Assembly (NCBI GenBank): GCA_947496355.1 | Contig: CANMCO010000002.1 | Span: 434,001 to 498,000 of the forward strand | Source: an uncultured Aquimarina sp. | GTDB lineage: Bacteria > Bacteroidota > Bacteroidia > Flavobacteriales > Flavobacteriaceae | Direction: 5' to 3' | Length of the DNA stretch: 64,000 nt | Shown here: piece after piece, positions 56,608 to 63,686 of the stretch | Layout of the letters: every line of letters begins with the position of its first letter | Numbering within the stretch: the stretch's first letter is position 1 | The notes under the pieces: model-generated | The model's database searches: none | Told to the model about the DNA's origin: nothing | The model's input: the letters and a program-made list of their open reading frames with translations, nothing else | Made by a program: the position numbers and the translations under genes

Positions 56608-56892
56608 ATGAATAGTATGTATTATGTGTATGTTCTTTATAGTGTGAATCACGACAGATACTATATAGGGATGACAGATAATCTGGAAAGAAGATTAACT
56701 GAGCATAATTTAGGAAAAACTCAATCAACCAAGGCTTTTAAACCTTGGAAGATAGTTTTAAAAGAAGTTTTCGAAACTCGACAAGATGCAAGAATTAGAG
56801 AGAAGTATCTCAAGTCTGCTGCAGGAAGAAGATGGAGAAAACAAAATATTAGGCCGCGTGGCGCAACTGAATACCCGCCCGATCCGAACTGA
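56608..56892 (+). CDS. GIY-YIG nuclease-like protein, copy 1
   Basis: A 94-residue protein made of one GIY-YIG (URI/UPF0213-type) domain: YVYVLYSVNHDRYYIGMTD is the GIY...YIG part, LERRLTEHN has the catalytic-type Arg, and RIREKYLKSAAGR carries the conserved Glu. The last residues (RPRGATEYPPDPN) are read from the tRNA fragment and palindrome of the next unit. No DNA-binding extension is present. The domain cleaves one or both DNA strands in known relatives; the target here is unknown, but the location points to the tRNA-Arg 5' region. It may start at ATG 56608 or at ATG 56617. Confidence 0.88.
   Translation: MNSMYYVYVLYSVNHDRYYIGMTDNLERRLTEHNLGKTQSTKAFKPWKIVLKEVFETRQDARIREKYLKSAAGRRWRKQNIRPRGATEYPPDPN
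56852..56873 (+). pseudogene. tRNA-Arg 5' fragment, unit 2
   Basis: Same 22 nt as tRNA-Arg bases 1-22, followed by palindrome 56874-56913 and GCGCAT. It also encodes the C-terminal codons of GIY-YIG copy 1. Confidence 0.9.
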
Positions 56893-56931
56893 CGTTAGTC
56901 TCGTTCGGGCGGGGCGCATAAAATAAATAGT

Positions 56932-57207
56932 ATGTATTATGTGTATGTTCTTTATAGTGTGAATCACGACAGATACTATATAGGAATGACAGATAATCTG
57001 GAAAGAAGATTAACTGAGCATAATTTAGGAAAAACTCAATCAACCAAGGCTTTTAAACCTTGGAAGATAGTTTTAAAAGAAGTTTTCGAAACTCGACAAG
57101 ATGCAAGAATTAGAGAGAAGTATCTCAAGTCTGCTGCAGGAAGAAGATGGAGAAAACAAAATATTAGGCCGCGTGGCGCAACTGAATACCCGCCCGATCC
57201 GAACTGA
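56932..57207 (+). CDS. GIY-YIG nuclease-like protein, copy 2 (first ATG lost)
   Basis: This copy encodes the same protein as copy 1, but its first ATG at 56923 is ATA. Translation must begin at the second ATG (56932), giving 91 residues that start MYYVYVLYS. All GIY-YIG residues remain, so the protein may still work. That this is the only change in the coding part relative to other copies, apart from one synonymous base, points to very recent amplification. Confidence 0.87.
   Translation: MYYVYVLYSVNHDRYYIGMTDNLERRLTEHNLGKTQSTKAFKPWKIVLKEVFETRQDARIREKYLKSAAGRRWRKQNIRPRGATEYPPDPN
57167..57188 (+). pseudogene. tRNA-Arg 5' fragment, unit 3
   Basis: Same 22 nt as tRNA-Arg bases 1-22, followed by palindrome 57189-57228 and GCGCAT. 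Confidence 0.9.
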
Positions 57208-57237
57208 CGTTAGTCTCGTTCGGGCGGGGCGCATAAA

Positions 57238-57522
57238 ATGAATAGTATGTATTATGTGTATGTTCTTTATAGTGTGAATCACGACAGATACTATATAGGG
57301 ATGACAGATAATCTGGAAAGAAGATTAACTGAGCATAATTTAGGAAAAACTCAATCAACCAAGGCTTTTAAACCTTGGAAGATAGTTTTAAAAGAAGTTT
57401 TCGAAACTCGACAAGATGCAAGAATTAGAGAGAAGTATCTCAAGTCTGCTGCAGGAAGAAGATGGAGAAAACAAAATATTAGGCCGCGTGGCGCAACTGA
57501 ATACCCGCCCGATCCGAACTGA
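57238..57522 (+). CDS. GIY-YIG nuclease-like protein, copy 3
   Basis: A 94-residue protein identical to copy 1 in amino acid sequence, including the tail RPRGATEYPPDPN read through the next tRNA fragment and palindrome. It carries the same synonymous base as copy 1 (GGG for Gly in the YIG motif), unlike copies 2 and 4. Confidence 0.88.
   Translation: MNSMYYVYVLYSVNHDRYYIGMTDNLERRLTEHNLGKTQSTKAFKPWKIVLKEVFETRQDARIREKYLKSAAGRRWRKQNIRPRGATEYPPDPN
57482..57503 (+). pseudogene. tRNA-Arg 5' fragment, unit 4
   Basis: Same 22 nt as tRNA-Arg bases 1-22, followed by palindrome 57504-57543 and GCGCAT. Confidence 0.9.
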
Positions 57523-57552
57523 CGTTAGTCTCGTTCGGGCGGGGCGCATAAA

Positions 57553-57819
57553 ATGAATAGTATGTATTATGTGTATGTTCTTTATAGTGTGAATCACGAC
57601 AGATACTATATAGGAATGACAGATAATCTGGAAAGAAGATTAACTGAGCATAATTTAGGAAAAACTCAATCAACCAAGGCTTTTAAACCTTGGAAGATAG
57701 TTTTAAAAGAAGTTTTCGAAACTCGACAAGATGCAAGAATTAGAGAGAAGTATCTCAAGTCTGCTGCAGGAAGAAGATGGAGAAAACAAAATATTAGGCC
57801 GCGTGGCGCAACTGAATAG
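57553..57819 (+). CDS. GIY-YIG nuclease-like protein, copy 4, ending inside tRNA-Arg
   Basis: This copy has 88 residues because the next tRNA is complete and offers a TAG in its D-loop (57817-57819). The protein ends RPRGATE. The final eight codons overlap the tRNA 5' end, so the same bases serve as coding sequence and as acceptor and D-arm of tRNA-Arg. The GIY-YIG core is unchanged. Ribosomes reading this frame would enter the tRNA body, which must be processed from the same or another transcript. Confidence 0.87.
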   Translation: MNSMYYVYVLYSVNHDRYYIGMTDNLERRLTEHNLGKTQSTKAFKPWKIVLKEVFETRQDARIREKYLKSAAGRRWRKQNIRPRGATE

Positions 57820-57870
57820 CGCATCAGATTTCGGCTCTGAGGGTTGGGGGTTTGAATCCCTCCGCGGTCA
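57797..57870 (+). tRNA. tRNA-Arg (anticodon UCG)
   Basis: The cloverleaf is complete. Acceptor GGCCGCG pairs with CGCGGTC (one G-U). The D-stem is GCGC/GCGC. The anticodon stem TCAGA/TCTGA encloses TTTCGGC, so the anticodon is TCG. The T-arm stem is GGGGG/CCCTC (one G-U) with TTTGAAT loop, and A is the discriminator. CCA is not encoded. Length is 74 nt. It would read CGA and possibly other CGN codons. It is the only intact copy at the end of the array, so its 5' flank is now GIY-YIG sequence; where its promoter lies is unclear. Confidence 0.95.
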
Positions 57871-57871
57871 C
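57855..57871 (+). other. Putative attachment site at the tRNA-Arg 3' end
   Basis: AATCCCTCCGCGGTCAC at the tRNA 3' end recurs with one mismatch (AATCCCTCTGCGGTCAC) at 60746-60762. tRNA 3' ends are frequent integration sites, and the 2.9 kb between looks like accessory, decayed DNA. No integrase gene remains. Confidence 0.55.
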
Positions 57872-57890
57872 AATGAGACAATTTTTACCA

Positions 57891-57918
57891 AAGCGAGACA
57901 ATATTGTCTCGCTTTTTT
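57891..57918 (+). terminator. Terminator after tRNA-Arg
   Basis: AAGCGAGACAAT (57891-57902) and ATTGTCTCGCTT (57903-57914) are exact inverted copies, followed by T to 57918. A near-identical hairpin is at 59847-59870. Confidence 0.88.
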
Positions 57919-57985
57919 GTTGGATATCATTAATTTTACCATTATATAATATGCTAATTGAGTTATTTAAACTAAAACGAAAAAT

Positions 57986-59638
57986 ATGAAAAAAAGATTT
58001 ACAATTCTACTGTTTTTAACATCTCTAATTTTATCTGGACAAACTACAGAATATATAATATCAGGAGGTATAGAAAATGGAAATTCAGGAGTTTTAACAG
58101 ATGCAATAAATAGTTTAAATCAAGAAGGTACAATTACAATTAAAGGAGATATTGAAGTCAAAGGGAATATAGTAATTCCAAAAGGAATTGAGCTCAATTT
58201 TTTTAGAGGTAATAAAATCATAATTAATAATAATGTTAGATTAACTCTTAATGGTGGTATTGATGCAGGGATTTATCACATATTTGACTTGAAAACTGAT
58301 TCTGATCCTTTAACAAAAGACGGTGCTCTTGCAGGCGAATTTATAGTTGAAAAAATTTATCCTCAATGGTTTGGTGCCAAAGGTGATGGTGTAATCGATG
58401 ATACTGTTGCTATTCAGTCTGCAATAAAATATGCTTTAGAGTTTAAGAAAGCATTATATTTTCCTCTGGGTAAATATTATGTAACATCTACTTTAGAAGC
58501 AAATAAAAATAATTCTATTTTTTTAAAAATATATGGTGATCATTTTAGGGCATGTGAGCTTATTACGGATAAAGATATTGAAGTACTAAAAATAAGACAT
58601 AATTTTAAAATTGAAAATATCTCAATTATTCAAAAGAATCCTACAAGGCAAGGTAAAGGAATTTCATTTCCTTTTGCTTCTTATAATTCAGAGTTTCGTT
58701 CTATTTATATATCGGGTTTTGAATATGGAATATGGGGGAAATGGGCTATTTGGGATACTTTTTCAGATCTTATTTTAAAAGATAATAAAATAGGCATTGA
58801 GTTGCACAGAAATGATCTAGATGGAAATCCTCCTGCTAATTGGAATACAGAACCAGAAGGTTGGTTCAATAATGTTCTTAATTTTTTAAATGTATATGTT
58901 GAAGGTGGCGAGATAGGTATTAAAGCATATGGTATGGGGATGACTTTTATGGGTTGTACTACTCAGGGACAGACGGATACAGGTTTATGGATTGAAGGGG
59001 GAACATCTACAAATAAAACCTGGAATAATATTATACTAAATCATTATGCCGAGTATACAAATAGAGTTTTCTATATTAAAGATTCAAGATATACTAAAAT
59101 AGAAAGTTTTTTCTCTCAAGGTGGTGCACAAAATGATAGGCTTAATACAGTATTAGAATTAGACAACTCAAGAGTAAAAGTTGAAGGAAGTACTGGACAA
59201 GATTGGTGGATAAATAAAGCTATTCTTCGAAACGAATCTATTTTACAAGGAGATTTAACTGCTATAGGTGGCGAATACAAGATATATGACAATTCTATTA
59301 GATTACCAGAATTTTCGACTATGAAATATTCTTTAAATCACCTTACTGCTGATAGTGAATGGCATAGGATTTCTGGATTTACCCTGAAAAAAGCACATAC
59401 CTACAAAATTATCCTTTCTGGTATTAGAGACGGGTATGATTCAGAGTTATCTGAGTATACTTTGTTTTATTGGGATGACTCTCATTATTTAATTAAAGAG
59501 ATAACTAAAAAGAACTTGGAAATAAGGATTTCACCATCTGGAAACTTTTTAGATGCTAGATTAGCTTTTAACTCTGGTTACCCTATGACAGCTGGGGCTT
59601 ATGTTTATATTGAAGATATAACATCAAAAGGTTTATAA
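57986..59638 (+). CDS. Secreted pectate-lyase-like right-handed beta-helix protein
   Basis: The 550-residue protein has a signal peptide (to about residue 19, ILSGQT). VEKIYPQWFGAKGDGVIDDT (residues 121-140) is the opening of the Pectate_lyase_3 (GH55-like) fold, and a beta-helix follows to about 430. A small C-terminal beta domain (about 445-550) ends the protein. This fold occurs in polysaccharide lyases, glycosidases and phage tailspikes; no catalytic residues can be assigned. No T9SS signal is visible. It lies between two copies of the tRNA terminator region, so it was probably inserted here, and its A/T-rich composition does not look different from the host. Confidence 0.78.
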   Translation: MKKRFTILLFLTSLILSGQTTEYIISGGIENGNSGVLTDAINSLNQEGTITIKGDIEVKGNIVIPKGIELNFFRGNKIIINNNVRLTLNGGIDAGIYHIFDLKTDSDPLTKDGALAGEFIVEKIYPQWFGAKGDGVIDDTVAIQSAIKYALEFKKALYFPLGKYYVTSTLEANKNNSIFLKIYGDHFRACELITDKDIEVLKIRHNFKIENISIIQKNPTRQGKGISFPFASYNSEFRSIYISGFEYGIWGKWAIWDTFSDLILKDNKIGIELHRNDLDGNPPANWNTEPEGWFNNVLNFLNVYVEGGEIGIKAYGMGMTFMGCTTQGQTDTGLWIEGGTSTNKTWNNIILNHYAEYTNRVFYIKDSRYTKIESFFSQGGAQNDRLNTVLELDNSRVKVEGSTGQDWWINKAILRNESILQGDLTAIGGEYKIYDNSIRLPEFSTMKYSLNHLTADSEWHRISGFTLKKAHTYKIILSGIRDGYDSELSEYTLFYWDDSHYLIKEITKKNLEIRISPSGNFLDARLAFNSGYPMTAGAYVYIEDITSKGL

Positions 59639-59727
59639 AAGTATTAAAAACGACCTTTGGTTAAGGCTTAATTAAAACACTTCTCAAAAGTTACAGAAAA
59701 GTTAAAGTATTTTATAGCATAATGACC

Positions 59728-59826
59728 TTAACAGTTAATAATAAAGGCTTTATGGTCTTTTGCATATTCTGAAACTTCTTCTAAATATTTTGTCAAAAAG
59801 TTTGAACTTTGAATGCTTGGGGTCAC
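59728..59826 (-). pseudogene. Minus-strand gene remnant, copy A (C-terminal codons)
   Basis: On the minus strand the frame reads VTPSIQSSNFLTKYLEE, then VSEYAKDHKAFIINC and a stop. The upstream part of the gene is missing: similarity to copy B breaks at GGTCAC (59821-59826), where sequence like the flank of tRNA-Arg begins. The protein family is not recognised. Confidence 0.55.
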
Positions 59827-59846
59827 TTTTTGGACAATATTTACCG

Positions 59847-59876
59847 AAGCGAGACAATATTGTCTCGCTTTCTTTT
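59847..59876 (+). terminator. Duplicate of the tRNA-Arg terminator hairpin
   Basis: The 24-nt palindrome at 59847-59870 is identical to that at 57891-57914, and flanking bases (TTTACC before, TTGGATAT after) are also shared. It is followed by TCTTTTT. It may end the beta-helix gene transcript, but the duplication of the surroundings suggests it came with an insertion event. Confidence 0.7.
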
Positions 59877-60566
59877 TGGATATTATTACCTTACTAATCT
59901 GGTTTACAATGAATGGGCTAACTCTATATAACCCGATTTTAGAAAATATAACTACCTTAGTACTTGTAAAACATCGTTAGGCGATATTCGGAAATTGCAT
60001 ACAATTATTTTTGAATTATGAACCAAAGTGTAAAACTTTGTTAATATTTTTCTTTAAAGCATTTGAGTATTACATACTAATTATCATAACTTTGATAAAT
60101 ATTAATTTAATATTAAGGCGATTGCCCATATTATGACAGATTAAAAATTTTACAGAAAATGAAAAGTGGTTTTTTTATAAGGCTGCTGTCTACTTATTTG
60201 TTTTAGAAATAATTAATGTAGACTTCTCTCAATCTATTAATCAATATGCAACGATTCTACGTATTGTTCTGCTTATTAAACTTCTCTTAGAACCTCCATA
60301 GGCGGTTTTTCTTTTTACCGAGTTAATTAATTCTTTTTTTGATTACAGAACATTGCCAACACTTTATAAAATCAATTACTAGTACTGGAATATTTACAAA
60401 AATCCTTTCAGATTTTTTATTAGCGTTTGTATTTACCAAATTAAGTGCTTAAACAACGCAACTAGTCTTATACCCAACATTAACCTAATTCTAGGATAAA
60501 ACAAGGTTGGACAAAAATTACCAAAATTCTTAAATAAAAGTTAATCATAATTTATTCAATGTGTTT

Positions 60567-60698
60567 TTAGCAATTTATTAGTAAGGCTTGATGGTCTTTT
60601 GCATACTCTGAAATTTCTTCTAAATATTTTGTTAAAAAGTTTGAACTTTGAATGCTTGGGGTCACATCAAGCACAAAACCTGTAAAGGGATAGCTTTG
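60567..60698 (-). pseudogene. Minus-strand gene remnant, copy B
   Basis: The minus-strand frame reads SYPFTGFVLDVTPSIQSSNF, then LTKYLEEISEYAKDHQ and ALLINC before the stop, about 43 codons. Copy A shares the last 32 codons with changes that are mostly conservative or silent, which means both copies once coded for protein. The frame is closed by a stop before SYPF, so the gene is truncated. No family recognised. Confidence 0.55.
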
Positions 60699-60745
60699 CT
60701 AGTTTTGTATTTGCGGTAGTGAGCACAATGGGATCAACACAAGAT

Positions 60746-60762
60746 AATCCCTCTGCGGTCAC
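60746..60762 (+). other. tRNA-Arg 3'-end copy, putative attR
   Basis: AATCCCTCTGCGGTCAC differs from the end of tRNA-Arg (57855-57871) by one base. No further tRNA structure is present upstream, so this is a partial copy as left by site-specific integration. Confidence 0.55.
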
Positions 60763-61005
60763 TATTAACTTTCCTGTCAAAGAATATATAATACTATCTG
60801 TTTGTGAAACAGGAGTTTAGGTTACTAAGAACAAAATTACATATTGTTTTGTTTTCTATAATTAGATTAAGATACTCTTACTAATGAAATCATAGATGTC
60901 ATTGCATTCTCAAAAATTTTAATTACTCAATAACTCTGAATTATACAATTTAGGTTTACAAATGTAAGACGCATGACAAGTTTTATAAAAGTTGAATTTA
61001 TTATA

Positions 61006-61929
61006 CTAGCTCATTCTTATAAACTGAGTGATTAAGCTTGCTATCGCCTGGGGTTCGTCTTCTTGTAAGAAATGACCAGCATTAGGCAGTTCGTAAATTT
61101 CACCATCTGGGAAAGCCTCTCGAAATATAGCCATATAGAGTTCTGGAGGTAAGCCTTTATCTTTTAAACCCTCGATCATTATAGTTGGCTTAGCTCTTGC
61201 AACCCTAATTTCATCCTCATCAAAAGGAAGCCATAAGTCGTTACTTCCATCAACAATGCTCTTGGGAAATGCTACTGCAGCCAATGTTTCTTCTTCTACG
61301 TTAAACGGTTCACTATAAGCTCTCATCCAGTCTTCAGTAATATTTGATATCTTTTCAAAACCCAGATGATCAGCAATAAGCGATAGTGTTGAGTATTGAA
61401 AAAAGTTTTTGACTACCAGATCATAAACTCCTTTCTCATATAGTCCACCCATCATTTCAAACCAAGGTGATGCTCCTATACCCTCTGCCAGAAGTTCATT
61501 TTCTCGTTCTGAGCCAAAAGGTAAAAGCGAGTTCATAACGACTATTCTTTTTACAATATCTGGTCTCCCTTTTAATAGTCCTGACCCAATTGGACCTCCC
61601 CAGTCATGTACCACTAAGGTGATATCTTTAAGATCCAGGTGATCCACAAATTCAATCAGATTATCTATATGTTCCTGTAATCGGTACTTTTTATCTTGTG
61701 GTGTTTCACTTTTGCCAAATCCCATATTATCTGGAGCGATAACTCTATATTTATCCGAGAGCAACGGAATTATTAATCGATAGAGGTAACTCCAAGTTGG
61801 CTGTCCGTGTAAGCACAATACCACTTCACCACTACCTTCATCTACATAGTGCATTTTAAATCCTGAAATTTGCTCATAATTAGCTTTGAACGGAAAAGTT
61901 CCATTAAATGTTTCATCAGCTTTAATCAT
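61006..61929 (-). CDS. Haloalkane dehalogenase-like alpha/beta hydrolase
   Basis: A 307-residue alpha/beta hydrolase. HGQPTWSYLYR at 41-51 is the dehalogenase-type oxyanion loop. The nucleophile elbow is VHDWGGPIG with Asp109 instead of Ser, and Trp110, the halide-binding residue, follows it. The catalytic His is His286 in AGHFLQED. An Asp nucleophile restricts the options to haloalkane dehalogenase, fluoroacetate dehalogenase or epoxide hydrolase; the HGxPTWSYLYR motif favours the first. At position 43 the motif has Gln, where known enzymes have Asn or Glu. It is divergent from an AraC-type regulator 125 bp away, which may control it. Confidence 0.8.
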   Translation of the reverse strand: MIKADETFNGTFPFKANYEQISGFKMHYVDEGSGEVVLCLHGQPTWSYLYRLIIPLLSDKYRVIAPDNMGFGKSETPQDKKYRLQEHIDNLIEFVDHLDLKDITLVVHDWGGPIGSGLLKGRPDIVKRIVVMNSLLPFGSERENELLAEGIGASPWFEMMGGLYEKGVYDLVVKNFFQYSTLSLIADHLGFEKISNITEDWMRAYSEPFNVEEETLAAVAFPKSIVDGSNDLWLPFDEDEIRVARAKPTIMIEGLKDKGLPPELYMAIFREAFPDGEIYELPNAGHFLQEDEPQAIASLITQFIRMS

Positions 61930-62054
61930 TTGTTATTTTTTTAAAAGTTAAAATCGTACTACAGAAAACTCAATACTGCTCTTAATATCTTGTCATCTTA
62001 TTTTCAACAAAAATAATTTGGATATAGGTCAATAAACTGATATTTTGCGACAAA

Positions 62055-63008
62055 ATGAAAGTATTAGCATTACATTTAACTCCATTCTTATCCTATGCCT
62101 CGGCCCAAGGTGCTAATGTGAATCAAATATTAGATGAAATAGGGTTTCAAGAGGTAATTGATGAGCCAAATTGTCTTATTGATGTTGCCGAATTTTATGG
62201 TATTTTGAAAGTTATAAAATCAAGTTTGACAATTGATAAACCAGGTTTAAGAGCGGGTAATTTTTGTAAATTGAGCTCGTTGGGAGTGGTTTATCAAATA
62301 TCGTTACAGTGTATTACGATGAAAGAGGCACTTTACTATTTGAAGGACTTCATTTCTGAAACCTTCCCATCAATGACATTAGAAATTAAACAGACAGATA
62401 GCACTACTAGTATCGTATTGGATTTGGATGATAAAACTTTTGGAATAAAAGATATGGTATTGGAGTGTTACCAAACGATTATTGCAAGAGAAATTAAGCT
62501 TATGAGTGTACATCCTGTAGATATTCAAGTTTACGTACCAAGCAATAATCCAACTTCTTACATTGATAGGTATGTACTTACATTCCCTGCCGTAGAACTA
62601 AAGGAAACTATAAATAACTACAGCAGACTTCACTTTGACTATCTTATCCCTAAATATTTAGGTTTAATTTCTGAAATCAAAGAGGAACAGCATTTGGTAG
62701 GCAGGGTCAAATCAACACTCTTGCAAATGGCAACTCCAGAATTACCTGGCTTAAAAGAAGTAGCTGATATATTTTGTACAACTCCAAGAACATTACAGCG
62801 AGCATTGGCCAAAGAAGGAGTAACTTTTAGAGAAATTCTTAATGAACTTAAAAAACAGATTTCTTTACTATTACTAAAACATGAGCCCTATTTAGTAAAA
62901 GATATAAGTTATCTATTAGGTTATTCTGAGACTGCTGCTTTTGCCAGAGCTTTTCATAATTGGTATGGGCAGACTCCAAGTGAATACATTCAAACTGAAA
63001 CCACATAA
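62055..63008 (+). CDS. AraC-family transcriptional regulator
   Basis: The 317-residue protein has an N-terminal arabinose-binding-like domain of the type seen in OruR/VirS-like regulators (about 15-190) and a C-terminal double HTH (about 228-313), with KEVADIFCTTPRTLQRALAKEG and ISYLLGYSETAAFARAFHNWYGQTPSEY. It is divergent from the dehalogenase-like gene, so a ligand related to that enzyme's substrate may be the inducer. That link is inference from position. Confidence 0.9.
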   Translation: MKVLALHLTPFLSYASAQGANVNQILDEIGFQEVIDEPNCLIDVAEFYGILKVIKSSLTIDKPGLRAGNFCKLSSLGVVYQISLQCITMKEALYYLKDFISETFPSMTLEIKQTDSTTSIVLDLDDKTFGIKDMVLECYQTIIAREIKLMSVHPVDIQVYVPSNNPTSYIDRYVLTFPAVELKETINNYSRLHFDYLIPKYLGLISEIKEEQHLVGRVKSTLLQMATPELPGLKEVADIFCTTPRTLQRALAKEGVTFREILNELKKQISLLLLKHEPYLVKDISYLLGYSETAAFARAFHNWYGQTPSEYIQTETT

Positions 63009-63686
63009 ATCTTAATATAATAATCGAATATCTATAATATATCATATGCCATAATCGTCAACCTGAGCTCGTTTCAGGTTCCCCATTACACCTGATTGTT
63101 TATGAACAAAATGAGATTCCGAAATAAATTTGGAATGACGCTAAAGAATTACATTATTACATATTACGGATGATCATTTATAATAATCAGATTTCATCGC
63201 ATCCTGGTCTTTAATCACAACTTTATAAAGGTTTACTCGATAATCGAGATCTAAATTCTGGAGGCTTGCCTCGAAATCAAAATTGTTTTCCAACCGATGC
63301 CTCGCGGGCGTGCCCCGAGGTAGTTCACTATTTAATTTATTCCTTGTAAGTAAATGTTTAAAGTTCGAAAACATGAAATTTCAATATGGCTTCACGGGTT
63401 TACTCTGGAGAAATTTACTTTCAGGAATATTTTTTCTTGGGTCTCTAGATCATCGATTATCTTTTGATAATACATAGTGACTTGATCAATCGTTGCAGTT
63501 TTCTAAAAACAGTCTACAAAAACTTGCAAATCAACTTATATTTACCCCAAAACAAAAAAAACTTGTGTAACATCCCAGAATATTTATAGTTATTGGTGTG
63601 ACGTATTGCATTTGGGGTATGAAACATTTGTACTCCAATAATTTATGTTTCTCATTGAATTTTAATATCATTAATTTCTTCAAAAA
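63009..63686. other. Intergenic region with palindromic repeats, no gene
   Basis: About 680 bp. It holds a composite palindrome at 63056-63140, a G+C-rich hairpin at 63300-63320 (CCTCGCGGGC opposite GCCCCGAGG) and A/T-rich sequence without a convincing gene. A 66-codon minus-strand frame at 63174-63374 covers the hairpin and looks like a translated repeat. Confidence 0.5.
63056..63140. repeat. Composite palindromic repeat (REP-like)
   Basis: Outer arms CGTCA (63056-63060) and TGACG (63136-63140) enclose two inner hairpins: AACCTGA/TCAGGTT (63060-63066, 63074-63080) and ATTCC/GGAAT (63116-63120, 63132-63136). The cruciform-like arrangement resembles the dispersed intergenic repeats of flavobacteria. 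Confidence 0.55.

Larger units (their letters stand above)
56535..57818 (+). repeat. Four-unit 315-bp tandem array, tRNA fragment + palindrome + GIY-YIG gene
   Basis: A 24-nt sequence, TAGGCCGCGTGGCGCAACTG followed by AATA, begins at 56535, 56850, 57165, 57480 and 57795, always 315 bp apart. The fifth copy continues into the complete tRNA-Arg. Each of the four units then has a 40-nt palindrome, GCGCAT, and a GIY-YIG nuclease frame. I see differences at only three positions: a T/G in the palindrome loop (T only in unit 1), a G/A destroying the first ATG (unit 2 only) and a synonymous G/A alternating G, A, G, A over units 1-4. The alternation suggests that a two-unit block was duplicated. Confidence 0.96.
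59639..61005. other. Decayed intergenic region with remnants
   Basis: About 1.37 kb without an intact gene. It holds a second copy of the tRNA-downstream hairpin (59847-59870), two similar segments of about 80 bp (59744-59826 and 60585-60665) that read as the end of a minus-strand gene, and a copy of the tRNA 3' end (60746-60762). Between 59880 and 60560 I see only A/T-rich sequence with no coding character. Confidence 0.6.

Noticed and set aside
56535..57796. Tandem repeats considered as a CRISPR array or an integron cassette array
   Set aside because: Units are 315 bp, nearly identical throughout and contain a gene; there are no short repeats with variable spacers, no cas genes, and no integron integrase. 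Every unit has the same gene, unlike integron cassettes.
56522..57881. Repeated minus-strand frames of 64-71 codons across the array
   Set aside because: They are complements of the GIY-YIG frames, tRNA fragments and palindromes. They repeat only because the DNA repeats, and they have no family motif.
57731..57949. 72-codon plus-strand frame ending in VAQLNSASDFGSEGWGFESL...
   Set aside because: It is an out-of-frame reading of GIY-YIG copy 4 followed by a translation of tRNA-Arg, a common false gene call at tRNA genes.
60640..60770. Possible second tRNA gene near the copy of the tRNA-Arg 3' end
   Set aside because: Only the last 17 nt match. No acceptor, D or anticodon arm can be folded upstream.
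63174..63374. 66-codon minus-strand frame
   Set aside because: It spans a G+C-rich hairpin and repeat-like sequence and has no recognisable protein pattern or promoter.
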